A DNA stretch of 64,000 nt from Deinococcus murrayi DSM 11303 (lineage in GTDB: Bacteria; Deinococcota; Deinococci; Deinococcales; Deinococcaceae). A program made the translations under genes and the position numbers. Under the pieces are notes generated by a model. That model was not told the DNA's origin. It did not search any database and worked only from the letters and a program-made list of their open reading frames with translations. Of the stretch, positions 40,802-53,039 are shown in pieces (the stretch's first letter is position 1; every line of letters starts with the position of its first letter). The DNA lies in assembly GCF_000482805.1 (NCBI RefSeq), contig NZ_KI519501.1:158261-222260 (forward strand), in the 5' to 3' direction.

Positions 40802-41632
40802 GTGGAATCGCTGAGCACCCGCGTCCTCACGTCGGTGGTGGGGTTTGCGGTGGTCAGCGTGGTCGTGTGGATAGGGTGGGTCGCGCTGCTGCCCGCGCTC
40901 GTCTTCGTGGCGGTGATGGGCCTGTTCGAGTACATCCGGATGCTCGACCGCAACGACATCGACGTGCGGCGCGTGTCCCTGGGGGTGTTCGGGGCGGCCC
41001 TCATCGTGGCGAGCCTGCCGATGATTCCGGCCCCCCCGTGGGAGGGCGGGTCGTGGCGTGAGGTCGTGCTGACGGTCGCGCTGGGGTATCTCCTCGTCGT
41101 GGAGGTCATGCGCCCCGGCGAGCGACCGCTGGAGCGGGTGGTGTACTCCATGTTCGGGCTGCTGTATATCCCCTGGCTGCTGGGGTATTTCCTGCTGCTG
41201 CGCTACACGCCGGACGCCGAGACGGGCCTGCTGTACTTCGCCCTGCCGCTGCTGGCGACCTTTGCGGCGGACATCGGGGGGTACTTTGGCGGCCACTTTT
41301 TCGGGCGGCGCAAGCTGGCCCCGGAGGTCAGCCCCGGCAAGACGGTGGAGGGGGCCATCGGCGGTCTGGCCTTTAGCTTCGTGGTCGTGCTGGCCATGAC
41401 CCAGCTCACCCAGCTCGGCTCGCCCCTCGACGCCCTGCTGCTCTCCATCCTGGTCGCGAGCGCCTCGCAGCTCGGCGACCTGTCCGAGAGCCTGCTCAAG
41501 CGGGCACTCCGGACCAAGGATTCGGGCAGCAGCCTGCCGGGCCACGGGGGCTTTCTGGACCGCCTCGACTCGCTCTTGTTTGCGGTTCCGGCGACCTATT
41601 TGTTTTTGACCATCAGTCTGTTTCCTCGGTAA
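40802..41632 (+). CDS. cdsA: Phosphatidate cytidylyltransferase
   Basis: A 276-residue membrane enzyme with about eight helices that makes CDP-diacylglycerol from phosphatidic acid and CTP, the branch point of phospholipid synthesis. The signature SQLGDLSESLLKRALRTKDSGSSLPGHGGFLDRLDS near the C-terminus is unmistakable. The start is GTG at 40802, right after the palindrome. Confidence 0.95.
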   Translation: MESLSTRVLTSVVGFAVVSVVVWIGWVALLPALVFVAVMGLFEYIRMLDRNDIDVRRVSLGVFGAALIVASLPMIPAPPWEGGSWREVVLTVALGYLLVVEVMRPGERPLERVVYSMFGLLYIPWLLGYFLLLRYTPDAETGLLYFALPLLATFAADIGGYFGGHFFGRRKLAPEVSPGKTVEGAIGGLAFSFVVVLAMTQLTQLGSPLDALLLSILVASASQLGDLSESLLKRALRTKDSGSSLPGHGGFLDRLDSLLFAVPATYLFLTISLFPR

Positions 41633-41720
41633 GTGGGGAGTGGGAAGGAGGGAGTGGGAGCTGGGGCAGAGGCCCACGCTCCCACTTCCTCTTCCTGCCA
41701 CGGGCCACTTCCCACTATCC
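41632..41720. repeat. Intergenic palindromic element, AGTGGG-word family (cdsA-dxr)
   Basis: AAGTGGGGAGTGGGAAGG on the left and CTTCCTGCCA...CCACTTCCCACT on the right. An inner hairpin, GAGTGGGAGC / GCTCCCACTT, has GGGGCAGAGGCCCAC in its loop. Similar words to the element at 10152. Confidence 0.65.
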
Positions 41721-41749
41721 ACCTCCCGGCGTTGCGCCATCCTGTTCGG

Positions 41750-42921
41750 GTGAAGCTCACGGTTCTGGGCAGTACGGGAAGTATCGGCACGCAGACGCTG
41801 GACGTGGCGCGGGAGCGCGGCTGGCGGGTGGGAGCGCTGGCAGCAGGACGCAATCTGGACGCGCTCGAAGCGCAGGTGCGCGAGTTTCGCCCGGAGGTGG
41901 TGGGCGTGGCCCCCGAAGCGTATGCCGACGCCCGCGCCCGTTTCGGAACGGTGCGGGTGGTCGCGGACCCGGCGGAGGTAGCGGCCCTGCCCGCCGACGT
42001 GGTCGTCAATGCCATCGGGGGGCTGCCCGGCCTCGCGCCCACCCGCGCGGCGCTGGAGGCGGGGCGGGCGTTGGCGCTGGCGACCAAGGAAGCGATGGTC
42101 ACGGCCCCAGGGCTGATTTGGGCGGCGGCGCGGCGCGGGGGCGGGCGGCTGGTGCCGGTCGATTCCGAGCATACGGGGGTCTTTCAGTGCCTGACCGGCG
42201 AGCACTTGGAGGACGTGGCCGAGCTGATTCTCACGGCGTCGGGCGGCCCCTTCCGCGACGGCCCGGCGGACCTGAGCGCGGTGACGCCGGGGCAGGCGCT
42301 GAAGCATCCCTCCTGGAACATGGGCCAGAAAATCACGATTGACTCGGCCACCCTAATGAACAAGGGGCTGGAGGTGATGGAATGCGCCGCCCTGTACGGG
42401 CTGCCGCTCTCGCAGGTGGGCGTGGTCGTTCATCCGCAGAGCGTGCTGCACGCGGCGGTGCGCTTCCGGGACGGCAGCCTCAAGGGGCAGTTCGGGCCGA
42501 CCGACATGCGGCTTGCCATCGCCTACGCCATCGACGCCGCCCCCACCGGCATGACCCGCCCCGGCGACGTGCAGGGGGCGCGGCGGGGGCCGGAGGTGGC
42601 GGGGCACCGGGGGTGGCCGCTGACCGGGCAGTGGGACTTCCGCGAGCCGGACCACGCCCGCTTTCCCTGCCTGGGCCTGGCGTACCGGGCCGGGGAAGCT
42701 GGGGGGCTGCTCCCTGCCGCCCTGAACGCTGCCGACGAGGTGGCCGTGCCCGCGTTCCTGGCCGGGGACATCGGCTTTACCGATATTCCCCGGCTGATCG
42801 AGCGGGTGCTGGACGAGACACCCCAGGGCGAGCTGAGCTGGGACGCGCTGGAGGAGACGACCCGCTGGGCGACGGCGCGGGCGCGGGAGCTGGCCGCGGG
42901 CCTGGGCCGGGGAGTGCGGGC

Positions 42922-42925
<4 letters not shown>
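41750..42925 (+). CDS. dxr: 1-deoxy-D-xylulose 5-phosphate reductoisomerase
   Basis: A 391-residue enzyme of the MEP isoprenoid pathway. It has an NADPH-binding [74 protein letters not shown] and [12 protein letters not shown]. The start is GTG at 41750, with CATCCT 6 nt upstream (leaderless), despite lying downstream of cdsA. Its stop overlaps the rseP GTG. ispH (46935) is another MEP gene nearby, but not in the same operon. Confidence 0.95.
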
Positions 42926-44040
<1,115 letters not shown>

Positions 44041-44128
44041 GGGGCGGAAGGGGCCGCCTCTTGTTTGCGCGGCCCGATGGCGAGCGCCGGAGCGTTTGGT
44101 CGGGTCGCCCTCTGCCATACTCCCCGGC

Positions 44129-45148
44129 GTGAACGGTGAGGGGGAGACGCGGACAGACGTGCTCGTGGTGGGGGGCGGTCCGGCGGGGCTGTACGCCGCC
44201 TTTTACGTAGGCTGGCGCGGATTGACCGTGCGGCTGCTGGAAGCGCGGGGCGAGCTGGGCGGGCAACTGTCGGCCCTCTACCCCGACAAGGTGGTCTATG
44301 ACGCGCCGGGAAATCCCCGGACGCGGGCGGGCGACCTGGTGCGGAAACTGGAGGCGCAGCTCGCCCCGCTGGGGGTGGCCGTGCATCCCGGCGAGGTGGC
44401 CCGGACGCTGACACCGGACCTGGCGGGGGGCTGGCGGGTCGGCACCGACCGGGCCACCTACCCAGCGGGCGCGGTCATCCTGGCGGCGGGGCTGGGGGCG
44501 CTGTTGCCGCGTGAGGTGCGCCTCGCCGGGGCCGACACCCATCCCGACGTGCGGGCCGACCTCCCCGACCCGGCCAGCCTCGCGGGGCGGCAGGTGCTCG
44601 TGGTGGGCGGCGTGCCGCAGGCGACCCGTGCGGCGACCGAACTCGCGGCGGCGGGGGCGCGGGTGACGCTGACCCACCGCCGGGCCGGATTCCGGGGCGA
44701 GCCGGAGACACTCGCGGCGTTGGAGGAGGCGCGGGCGGCGGGCACGCTGGAGGTCCTCGCCCCCGCCGTGCTGGAGCGCCTGACCCCTGCGGGCGCGGTG
44801 CTGACCCTGGGGGGCGAGGCGCGGGAGGTGCCCGCCGACACCGTGCTCGTCCTGAACGGCTACCTCCCCGACCTCTCGCCTCTTGCGGGCTGGCCGCTGG
44901 ACTGGCAGGGCGAGTATGTCCCCGACGGTCCCGGCGGCGAGACCGTACTGCCCGGCGTGTACGTGGTGGGCGACCTCGCGCGGTCGGGGGGCGACTTCAA
45001 GTTGCTGGCGGTGGCCTTTGCGCAGGCGGCCGTCGCCGCGAACCACGCCGCGCACCACGTCCGCCCAGAGCTGAAGGTGCGGCCAGGGCACAGCAGCGAG
45101 AAGGGCGGGTATCCGGCCCGGCCTGTTCTCCCCCACCAACCCGGCTAG
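44129..45148 (+). CDS. Ferredoxin-NADP reductase (type 2) / thioredoxin reductase-like flavoprotein
   Basis: A 339-residue two-dinucleotide-domain flavoprotein: VVGGGPAGLYAAFYVGWRG for FAD, GELGGQLSALYPDKVVYDAPG, then VVGGVPQATRAATELAA for NAD(P)H and GVYVVGDLARSGGDFKLLAVAFAQA. There is no redox CxxC, so it is not a thioredoxin reductase; the sequence fits YumC-type ferredoxin/flavodoxin reductase. The start GTG at 44129 is chosen because CATACT lies 7 nt upstream. Its stop TAG forms the first bases of the next gene's TAGAAT promoter box. Confidence 0.87.
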   Translation: MNGEGETRTDVLVVGGGPAGLYAAFYVGWRGLTVRLLEARGELGGQLSALYPDKVVYDAPGNPRTRAGDLVRKLEAQLAPLGVAVHPGEVARTLTPDLAGGWRVGTDRATYPAGAVILAAGLGALLPREVRLAGADTHPDVRADLPDPASLAGRQVLVVGGVPQATRAATELAAAGARVTLTHRRAGFRGEPETLAALEEARAAGTLEVLAPAVLERLTPAGAVLTLGGEAREVPADTVLVLNGYLPDLSPLAGWPLDWQGEYVPDGPGGETVLPGVYVVGDLARSGGDFKLLAVAFAQAAVAANHAAHHVRPELKVRPGHSSEKGGYPARPVLPHQPG

Positions 45149-45158
45149 AATGCCCCGC

Positions 45159-46829
45159 ATGGCGTTTTTGTCGGCCCTGCTCCTCGTGCTCGCGTTTCTG
45201 GTGGGGAGCCTGCCGCTGGGCCACTGGCTGCTGCGGCGAATGGGAATAGACCCCCGCGTGAACAGCGCCTACAACCTCGGCGTGGAGAACGTGCTGCGGC
45301 GGGTCGGCCCCGGCCCGGCGGCGGCGAGTGCGGGGCTGGACGCGGCCAAGGGCTTTCTCGCGGTGCTGATGGCCTCGGCGCTGGGGTCGCCGGAGGTGTG
45401 CGTGCTCGCGGGGCTGGCGGCGTACCTGGGGCACCTCAACCCCCCCCGCTTCCTGTACGGCGAGACGCCGCCGCGGGGGCGGGGCAACCTCGTGCTGCTG
45501 GGGGTGCTCGCGGGGCTGGCGGTGTCGGGCCTGAGCCTGTGGCTGACGGTGCTGCCCGTGGTCGTGTACGCCGCCGCGCTGGGCTACTGGGGCTACGCGA
45601 GCGGGGCTACGCTGCTGGGGCTGCTCGCCTTTGCCGTGCTGGTGGCCGTGTCGCCGCTGGGCATTCCGGCCAAGCTGGGGGCGCTGGGGCTGCTGGTGGC
45701 GGCGGGATGGCGCTTCAAGGAGAACCTGGGACGCATCCTCGACGGCACTGAGCCGAGGGCCTTTGCGGACGTGCCCGTCGCAGGCAAGCGGGCCGACCAG
45801 GTCGTCACGGCCTTCATGATTCACCCCATGACGCTGGAGAACTTCTGGCAGTCGCGCCGCTTTGCCTGGATGAAACCCCTCGTCGACCGGGGGGTCATCA
45901 GCGAGGCCAGCGTGCGCCGGATGGCCGAAAACCTGCGGCCCATGAAGGTGGGCGAGCTGCACGGCATCAAGACGCTGGAGGGCAAGGAAATCCGCTGCTA
46001 CCTCCTGAGCAGCCCCCTCCTCCCCGACGTGTTCCGCGACCAACCCGACCTCGCGACCCGGCGGGCCATCGAGGGGGCACGGCTGGCGCAGGAGCTGGGG
46101 GCGGAGGTCTTCGGGCTGGGGGCCTTTTGGAGCGTGGTGGGCAACAAGGGGGTGGACGTGCAGGCGGCGGTGCCGGGCATCACCGTCACGAACGGCGGCG
46201 CGTACACCAGCGGCACCATCAAAGCGGCGATTCCGGGCATCCTGCGGCATTTCGAGGAGACGGGCCGCGACCTGGGGCAGGCCACGGCGGGCATCGTGGG
46301 GGCTAACGGCGTGGTCGCCTTTGGCATCGCGCGGACCATCGCCCCGCAGGTCGGCAAGGTCATCATGGTGGGCCGCGACCCGGAGCGGCTGGAGCGCAGC
46401 GCGAACACCCTGCGCCGAGCGGCAAAGGACACCGAAATCGTCACGACGACGAGCTACGACACGTTGAAGGAAGCCGACCTCATCTTCAGCGCGACCTCGG
46501 ACCCCAACCCGGTGATTTTCCCCGAACACGTCAAGCCTGGGGCCTGGATTTTCGACGAGGGCCGCCCCGCCGACGTGCACGAGAGCGTGCTGAACGTGCC
46601 CGGCGTGCGGGTGATTCCCGGCGGCGTGGTGCGGCCCCCCGGCGGCATGACGAGCAACATCGACCTCCAGTTTGGCGAGGGCGCGGTGCCCGCCTGCCTC
46701 GCCGAGACCCTCATCATCGCCGCGACGGGCGAGCACCACCGCCAGAGCCTGGGGCCGCAGACCCTGACCGAGAACATCAACTTCTTCGTGGAGCAGGCCG
46801 AGCGGCTGGGGTTCGAGGTGGTGGATTGA
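45159..46829 (+). CDS. plsY: PlsY-like membrane domain fused to an acyl-ACP reductase-like domain
   Basis: A 556-residue fusion. Residues 1-195 are six or so helices resembling glycerol-3-phosphate acyltransferase PlsY: ENVLRRVGPG (motif 1 remnant), AAYLGH (motif 2 His) and WRFKENLGRILDGTEP (motif 3). The GSGNPGATN-type and GGKG-type motifs are degenerate. Residues 200-556 resemble cyanobacterial long-chain acyl-ACP reductase: GLGAFWSVVGNKGVDV, ITVTNGGAYTSG, the NADP-binding VGANGVVAFGIA (about 380-390) and PACLAETLII, with Cys513 aligning to the acyl-binding Cys of AAR. The second ATG (45159), 7 nt after TAGAAT, is preferred to 45150. It could supply fatty aldehydes (inference). Confidence 0.85.
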   Translation: MAFLSALLLVLAFLVGSLPLGHWLLRRMGIDPRVNSAYNLGVENVLRRVGPGPAAASAGLDAAKGFLAVLMASALGSPEVCVLAGLAAYLGHLNPPRFLYGETPPRGRGNLVLLGVLAGLAVSGLSLWLTVLPVVVYAAALGYWGYASGATLLGLLAFAVLVAVSPLGIPAKLGALGLLVAAGWRFKENLGRILDGTEPRAFADVPVAGKRADQVVTAFMIHPMTLENFWQSRRFAWMKPLVDRGVISEASVRRMAENLRPMKVGELHGIKTLEGKEIRCYLLSSPLLPDVFRDQPDLATRRAIEGARLAQELGAEVFGLGAFWSVVGNKGVDVQAAVPGITVTNGGAYTSGTIKAAIPGILRHFEETGRDLGQATAGIVGANGVVAFGIARTIAPQVGKVIMVGRDPERLERSANTLRRAAKDTEIVTTTSYDTLKEADLIFSATSDPNPVIFPEHVKPGAWIFDEGRPADVHESVLNVPGVRVIPGGVVRPPGGMTSNIDLQFGEGAVPACLAETLIIAATGEHHRQSLGPQTLTENINFFVEQAERLGFEVVD

Positions 46830-46831
46830 AG

Positions 46832-46872
46832 TGCTCAGCCGTCAGCCATCAGCAGGGGGCAAGCTGAGGGTG
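46832..46872. repeat. Partial GTCAGC-word element upstream of ispH
   Basis: CTCAGCCGTCAGCCATCAGC followed by GGGGCAAGCTGAGGG. Only a short right arm is present, so it looks like a decayed copy. Confidence 0.5.
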
Positions 46873-46914
46873 GACGGCCCATTTGCCCTCCCCTTTGCCC
46901 CCTACACTGGACCC

Positions 46915-46934
46915 ATGACCGGGAGGCTGCCCCA

Positions 46935-46938
<4 letters not shown>
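46915..46938 (+). CDS. Putative leaderless 7-codon mini-ORF overlapping ispH
   Basis: ATG ACC GGG AGG CTG CCC CAA TGA encodes MTGRLPQ. TACACT (46903-46908) ends 6 nt before its ATG. Its TGA (46936-46938) overlaps the ispH ATG (46935-46937), and its GGGAGG could act as the ispH Shine-Dalgarno. I infer translation coupling; the peptide itself need not matter. Confidence 0.45.
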
Positions 46939-47930
<992 letters not shown>

Positions 47931-47974
47931 GCGAGGGAAAGTCCCAAACAGACGGCTGAGAGCGGACCGCCCCC

Positions 47975-49540
47975 CTACCCCCCACCCGGCAAGGCGGGCA
48001 ACCACCACGGCGTGCGAATCGCCGTGCCCCGCGCCCACTCAAAGTCGAACAGTCCCTGCGCTTCTCTCAGCGCCCCCGCGTCGCTCGTCGCCAGCGAGTA
48101 CTCGACCAGGCCCGCCCGCCCGAACGAGGAAAAGTGCAGGTTCTGGCTGCCGACGACCAGCATCGCGCCGTCGACCACGATCATCTTGGTGTGGGTGCCG
48201 CCCGCGGTGCCGTACCAGCGGGTCTGGAGGTGGTCATCCAGCCCCAACCCGCGCAGTTCGAGGCGCAGCGCCCGCAGCAGGCCCAGCGTCTCAGCTTGCA
48301 AGGCAGTGTCGTAATCGAGCAGCAGCCGCACGTAGACGCCGTGGTCGCGGATGGCCGAGACGACCGCCCGCCACACCGGAAGCTGACGCAACGGGGAGCA
48401 GCCCGCCACCTCGGACAGCTCGCCCAGACAGCCCGCAGTCCCGCCGATTTGCGACTGCACGATGTCCAGCCGGGTGCGGGCCGCCCCCACCAGCTCGGTG
48501 AGGGCTTCGTCCGCACCCGTAAACCCGGCCCGGCGGTAGAGGGGGTAGACGTGGGCGGTGCCTGCCGGTGTCGCCGGGGCAGGCCAGACCAGCGGCCAGG
48601 GGGACGGCCCCGCCGCCAACGAGCAGTCGCGCCGCAGCAGGCCGGGGCGCGGAGGCCGGGAGCAGGTGAGCAGGCGGCTGTGTTCCCAGGTGTCGCGCAC
48701 GGCGGCGAGCGCATTCCGCGCGACCGGGCCGCGCACCCACATCCCCACGTCCGCAAGGTCGAGGCCCCGGCCCCCCGGCGCGTCCCCTGGGAGGTGGTTG
48801 ATGCTGATGTTGAAACCCCCCGCCAGCACCCGCTCGCCGTCTTGCACGATGACTTTCATGTGGCTGTGGGGGTAGGTGTAGGCGTAGCTGGCAATCTCCA
48901 GCCGCCAGCCGGGCACCGTGTCTCCGGTCAGCGGCACGCCCGCCGCGAGCAGATGTTCAGCCGCCGCGTAGATGTTGGCGCGGGGGTCAAAGGGGGCGCT
49001 GGCCCGCACCGTGTTGCCGAAGAGCAGCCGCACCGTCAGCCCCGCCGGATACCGCTGTGGGTGCGCGGCGAGGTCCTCGCGCAGCCGAGCGATGGCAAGG
49101 GCCACCGACGCTCCCGGCGCGTCCGGCCCCTCGTCCCAAATCATGTTGGCAATGACCAGTTCGCGCTGGGTCCGCCCCAGCTCGGCCACCAGTTCGTCGT
49201 ACCCCCCCTGCGGGGTGCGCGGCTGGGCGCTGTAGGCGGGGTCCGCCTGCGGAAGGTGCAGCAGCCCCTCCACCCGGTTGCCGCAGCTCAGGGCCGCGCC
49301 CTCGCCCCAGGTGCGCTCGTAGAGCAGGCGATCGAGGCGGGCGGTCGGCGGGGGGCAGGCGTTCAGGCCCAGACCGTCGAGGGCCGCGCGGTCGGGGGGC
49401 GGCAGATTCAGCCCTAGCGGGCCGGGGGCGCGGGGGGCCGCAGGTGCCGTGGTCTGCGTCTGCGCTGCTGCCGCACCGGGAAGCGTCATCAGGAGGGCAA
49501 TCAGGCCACCCAGCAGGGGCCGGGGCAGACGGGGGCGCAT
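47975..49540 (-). CDS. Secreted phospholipase D-family protein
   Basis: A 521-residue protein with a signal peptide (MRPRLPRPLLGGLIALLMTLPGAAAAQ). Two HKD motifs are present: HSHMKVIVQDGERVLAGGFNIS (about 235) and THTKMIVVDGAMLVVGSQNLH (about 455), both with His, Lys and Asp in the proper HxKx4D spacing. So the active site is complete for phosphodiester or phospholipid hydrolysis/transfer. It carries no C2 or other targeting domain. Several cysteines (CPPPTARL, LSCGNR, AGCLGE, VAGCSP) could form disulfides, which fits a periplasmic location. TAGGCT lies 8 nt before the ATG (leaderless). Confidence 0.87.
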   Translation of the reverse strand: MRPRLPRPLLGGLIALLMTLPGAAAAQTQTTAPAAPRAPGPLGLNLPPPDRAALDGLGLNACPPPTARLDRLLYERTWGEGAALSCGNRVEGLLHLPQADPAYSAQPRTPQGGYDELVAELGRTQRELVIANMIWDEGPDAPGASVALAIARLREDLAAHPQRYPAGLTVRLLFGNTVRASAPFDPRANIYAAAEHLLAAGVPLTGDTVPGWRLEIASYAYTYPHSHMKVIVQDGERVLAGGFNISINHLPGDAPGGRGLDLADVGMWVRGPVARNALAAVRDTWEHSRLLTCSRPPRPGLLRRDCSLAAGPSPWPLVWPAPATPAGTAHVYPLYRRAGFTGADEALTELVGAARTRLDIVQSQIGGTAGCLGELSEVAGCSPLRQLPVWRAVVSAIRDHGVYVRLLLDYDTALQAETLGLLRALRLELRGLGLDDHLQTRWYGTAGGTHTKMIVVDGAMLVVGSQNLHFSSFGRAGLVEYSLATSDAGALREAQGLFDFEWARGTAIRTPWWLPALPGGG

Positions 49541-49633
49541 AGGACCGCAGCCTAGCGCGGGGGCGGGAGCAGGCATCGGGGGGCGGCGCACCATGCCCCC
49601 ACGGCCCCCCGCTGGGGCGCTAGCCTGCCTTGC

Positions 49634-50266
49634 ATGAAGCTTCGGAGCGTTCACGTGGGCCAGCCCACCGCCCTCCAGGTCGGCTCGCGGCAGACCGTCA
49701 GCGGCATCCGCAAGCACGCGGTTCCCGGTCGGGTGCGGGTCACGGCGGCGGGGCTGGACGGCGACCACATCCTCAACCGCAAGCACCACGGCGGCCCCGA
49801 CCAAGCCGTCTACGTCTACACCCGCGAGGATTACGCCTGGTGGGAGGAGGCGCTGGGCCAGCCACTGGAGCCGGGCACCTTCGGGGAAAACCTGCTGCTG
49901 GAAGGGCTGGAATCCGCCGGGGTCGCGGTCGGAGAGCGCTTCCGGGTGGGCGAGGTACGGTTGGAGGTGACCGCCCCCCGCATTCCCTGCGCGACGCTGG
50001 GGGCGCGAATGGGAGACGCGAGCTTTGTCAAGCGCTTCGCCACAGCGCGGCGGCCCGGCTTCTATGCCCGCGTGCTGTCGGGCGGCGACGTGGGCGCGGG
50101 CGACCCGGTGACTCGCGAGGGCAGCCCCGCCGGAGCGCCCACCATCGCCCAGACCTTCGACCTGCACTTTGCGCCCCCGCCCCCCCGCGAGGAGCTGGAG
50201 CGCTGGCTCGCCTACCCGCTGGCGCGGCGGCTGCGGCGCGACATCGAGAGGCGGCTGGGGCGGTAG
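49634..50266 (+). CDS. MOSC domain protein (YiiM-like)
   Basis: A 210-residue protein. The MOSC (Mo cofactor sulfurase C-terminal) fold shows [57 protein letters not shown] and [17 protein letters not shown], with the conserved cysteine that carries sulfur or binds the cofactor. YiiM-type proteins reduce N-hydroxylated bases such as 6-hydroxylaminopurine; this activity is inferred. TAGCCT 7 nt before the ATG indicates a leaderless mRNA. Confidence 0.87.
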   Translation: MKLRSVHVGQPTALQVGSRQTVSGIRKHAVPGRVRVTAAGLDGDHILNRKHHGGPDQAVYVYTREDYAWWEEALGQPLEPGTFGENLLLEGLESAGVAVGERFRVGEVRLEVTAPRIPCATLGARMGDASFVKRFATARRPGFYARVLSGGDVGAGDPVTREGSPAGAPTIAQTFDLHFAPPPPREELERWLAYPLARRLRRDIERRLGR

Positions 50267-50294
50267 AGCAGCTCCGCCCCAAGCCCGCCCACCG

Positions 50295-50849
<555 letters not shown>

Positions 50850-50905
50850 GCCCGGATTCTGCCGCGTGCGGGCCGGGGGGAGGGGGCGCGGGGGCACGGT
50901 TGGGG

Positions 50906-50997
50906 GGCGTGTGGCTCGTGGCTTGTAGCTGGTGGAAGGTCCAAGCTTGGGCTGAAGCTTCTGCCATCTACAAGCCACCAACCACACGCCACACGCC
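50906..50997. repeat. Intergenic palindromic element, GTGGC-word family (msrA-TSUP)
   Basis: GCGTGTGGCTCGTGGCTTGT on the left and ACAAGCCACCAACCACACGC on the right. The loop contains the inverted repeat CCAAGCTTGGGCTGAAGCTT. Confidence 0.65.
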
Positions 50998-51747
50998 CTA
51001 CCCGAACAGCAGTCGCCCCGCCACGAGCACCACGATAAGCCCGTACATCACCTTCACAAAGCCGCTGCCGCGCAGCATCGCCATTCGCGCGCCCAGGGTG
51101 GCTCCCAGCGCGTTCGCCACGCCCATCGGCAGCCCAATCCACCACACCATCTGCCCGCCCAGCAGAAAAAACAGGAACGCGCCGAGGTTGGTTGCGAAGT
51201 TGATCGTGCGGGCGTTGCCGCTGGCCCGGACCAGATTGAAACCCGCCAGCGCAAACAGGAACATCAGGAACGTACCCGTCCCCGGCCCCAGGAAGCCGTC
51301 ATACATCCCGACCACAAAGGCCCCCGGCAGCGTCAGCGCCAGCGTGCGGGCGGTCAGGCCGGGGTAGCGGTCTTCCAGGCCAAAGCGCTTGTTCGCGAGC
51401 ACCAGCGCCCCCACCCCCAGAATCACGACGCCGACGAGGGTACGAAAGGCGGCGGGGTCCACGAACTGCACCAGAAAGGCCCCCAGTGCACTCCCCACGA
51501 GCGCGAGCGGAATCAGCCGCCCCACCAGCCCGCGCTCCACATGGCCCTTGCGCCAGTACTGCACGGTCGCGCTGCCCGACCCGAAGATGGCGAGCAGCTT
51601 GTTGGTAGCGACCGTCTGCGCGGGCGTCAGGCCCATGAAAAAGAGCGTGGGCAGCGTAATCGTGCCGCCGCCCCCCGCCACCGCGTCGATAAAACCCGCC
51701 AGAAACGCGAGCGGGAGGCCGTAGAGCAGAACTTCGGGGCCGGGCAC
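50998..51747 (-). CDS. TSUP family (TauE/SafE) membrane exporter
   Basis: A 249-residue protein with about eight helices in two repeats. The N-terminal [26 protein letters not shown] and the matching central [23 protein letters not shown] are the duplicated signature of the sulfite/organosulfonate exporter family. The substrate is unknown. The start is GTG at 51747, 6 nt after TATACT; a GTG at 51777 would lie upstream of the promoter and is rejected. Its end abuts the repeat element. Confidence 0.87.
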   Translation of the reverse strand: MPGPEVLLYGLPLAFLAGFIDAVAGGGGTITLPTLFFMGLTPAQTVATNKLLAIFGSGSATVQYWRKGHVERGLVGRLIPLALVGSALGAFLVQFVDPAAFRTLVGVVILGVGALVLANKRFGLEDRYPGLTARTLALTLPGAFVVGMYDGFLGPGTGTFLMFLFALAGFNLVRASGNARTINFATNLGAFLFFLLGGQMVWWIGLPMGVANALGATLGARMAMLRGSGFVKVMYGLIVVLVAGRLLFG

Positions 51748-51779
51748 GGGGGGCAGTATAGGGGTGGGGGGGAGCACTT

Positions 51780-51811
51780 AGCGGTCAGCCGTCAGCTCTC
51801 AGCGGTCAGGG
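51780..51811. repeat. GTCAGC-word element, half-size
   Basis: GCGGTCAGCCGTCAGC followed by TCTCAGCGGTCAGG. A single arm of the family, just after the MFS stop codon. Confidence 0.5.
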
Positions 51812-51821
51812 GGAGGCTCCC

Positions 51822-53039
51822 CTACTCCAGCCGCCGCAGCGCGGGCACCAGCAGCCCCAACCCGGCAACGGTCATCAGGAGGAATCCGGCCCCCAGTAGG
51901 GCAGGCGGTGGTCCCAGCGTGCCTGCCGCCGCCCCCGCCACGGCAAAGCCCACGGGGACCAGGCTGTACCCCACCAGCGAGGTCAGCCCGAAGACCCGTC
52001 CCCGGTACCCGTCGGGAACGTGGGTGCCCACCCAGGCCGGATACAGCACGTTGGACACCATCGCCAGACCGTCAATGAGCAGCACGGCGACGAGGCCCAC
52101 CCCCACCTCCCGCGAGAGCGCGAGGGGCAAGTAGCCCAGCAGCCCTGCCGCGAAGAGGCTGCCCAGAATCGCCAACCCGCGCCGCCGGACCCGGACCGCG
52201 CCCATCAGCGCTCCACCCCCCAGAATGCCCACATTCATCGCCGTCAGGTAGAGGCCGTAGGTGGCGGCGGGCTGGCCCAGCGTCTCCGTGACGAGCAGCG
52301 GCAGCGCCACCGCCAAGGTCGCGCCGCTCAGATTGATGACCGCGAAGAGGGTGAGCAGGGAAAGCAGGGCAGGCTGGGTGCGGGCGTAGCGCAGGCCGGA
52401 GCCGATATCGGCCCACACGGACGGTCGGGGGCCTGGGGGAACCGGAGTTGCCCCCACCCTGAGGCTCAGCAGCCCGGCGACGAGCACGCCGAACGACAGC
52501 GCGTTCACCGCCGCCGCGCCCCCGGCCCCCGCGAGGGCCAGCAGCAGCCCGCCCAGGGCCGGGCCGAGGATGGCCGCCACGTTGTCCCCCAGCAGGAAGA
52601 GGGCCTGCGCCTCCTGCAAACGCTCGCGGGGCACCAGCGCGGGCAGCAGGGCGTCGAAAGCCGGATTCGCCAGCGCACTCACCCCGCCGTAGAGCAGCGC
52701 CAGTGCGTAGAGGTGCCAGAGCTGCACGGCGTCCGCCAGGGCCAGCCCCGCGAAGGCGGCCATCAGCAGCCCCCGAACCGTATTCGCCCCGACCAGCAGG
52801 CGGCGGCGGTCCACCCGGTCGGCCAGCGCACCCCCCAGCAGCGCCAGGGCGATGCCCGGCAGCACCGCGGTCAGCAGCAGCCCGCTCAGCGCCGCCGCTG
52901 ACCCGGTCAGCCTCAGTAGCAGGGCGACCTGCGCCACCCGGAAGATGCCGTCTCCCAGCCCCGAAAAGGTCTGTGCGCCCCACAGCACGGCAAAGGGGCG
53001 GTGCCGCAGGACGGCGAGCGCGTGGGGCAGCGGCTTCAG
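51822..53039 (-). CDS. Major facilitator superfamily transporter, probable CTG start
   Basis: A protein of about 405 residues with 12 membrane segments. The N-terminus LKPLPHALAVLRHRPFAVLWGAQTFSGLGD fits the family pattern (basic residues, then the first helix), but the only in-frame codon that could initiate before it is CTG at 53039, preceded by GGAGGG at a proper distance. The first standard start, GTG at 52988, would delete these 17 residues. ADRVDRRRLLVGANTVRG is the loop 2-3 motif. The substrate is unknown. It follows proC by 13 nt and is co-transcribed with it. Confidence 0.8.
   Translation of the reverse strand: MKPLPHALAVLRHRPFAVLWGAQTFSGLGDGIFRVAQVALLLRLTGSAAALSGLLLTAVLPGIALALLGGALADRVDRRRLLVGANTVRGLLMAAFAGLALADAVQLWHLYALALLYGGVSALANPAFDALLPALVPRERLQEAQALFLLGDNVAAILGPALGGLLLALAGAGGAAAVNALSFGVLVAGLLSLRVGATPVPPGPRPSVWADIGSGLRYARTQPALLSLLTLFAVINLSGATLAVALPLLVTETLGQPAATYGLYLTAMNVGILGGGALMGAVRVRRRGLAILGSLFAAGLLGYLPLALSREVGVGLVAVLLIDGLAMVSNVLYPAWVGTHVPDGYRGRVFGLTSLVGYSLVPVGFAVAGAAAGTLGPPPALLGAGFLLMTVAGLGLLVPALRRLE

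Noticed and set aside
44129..45148. Thioredoxin reductase
   Set aside because: There is no CxxC redox motif in the NAD(P)H domain.
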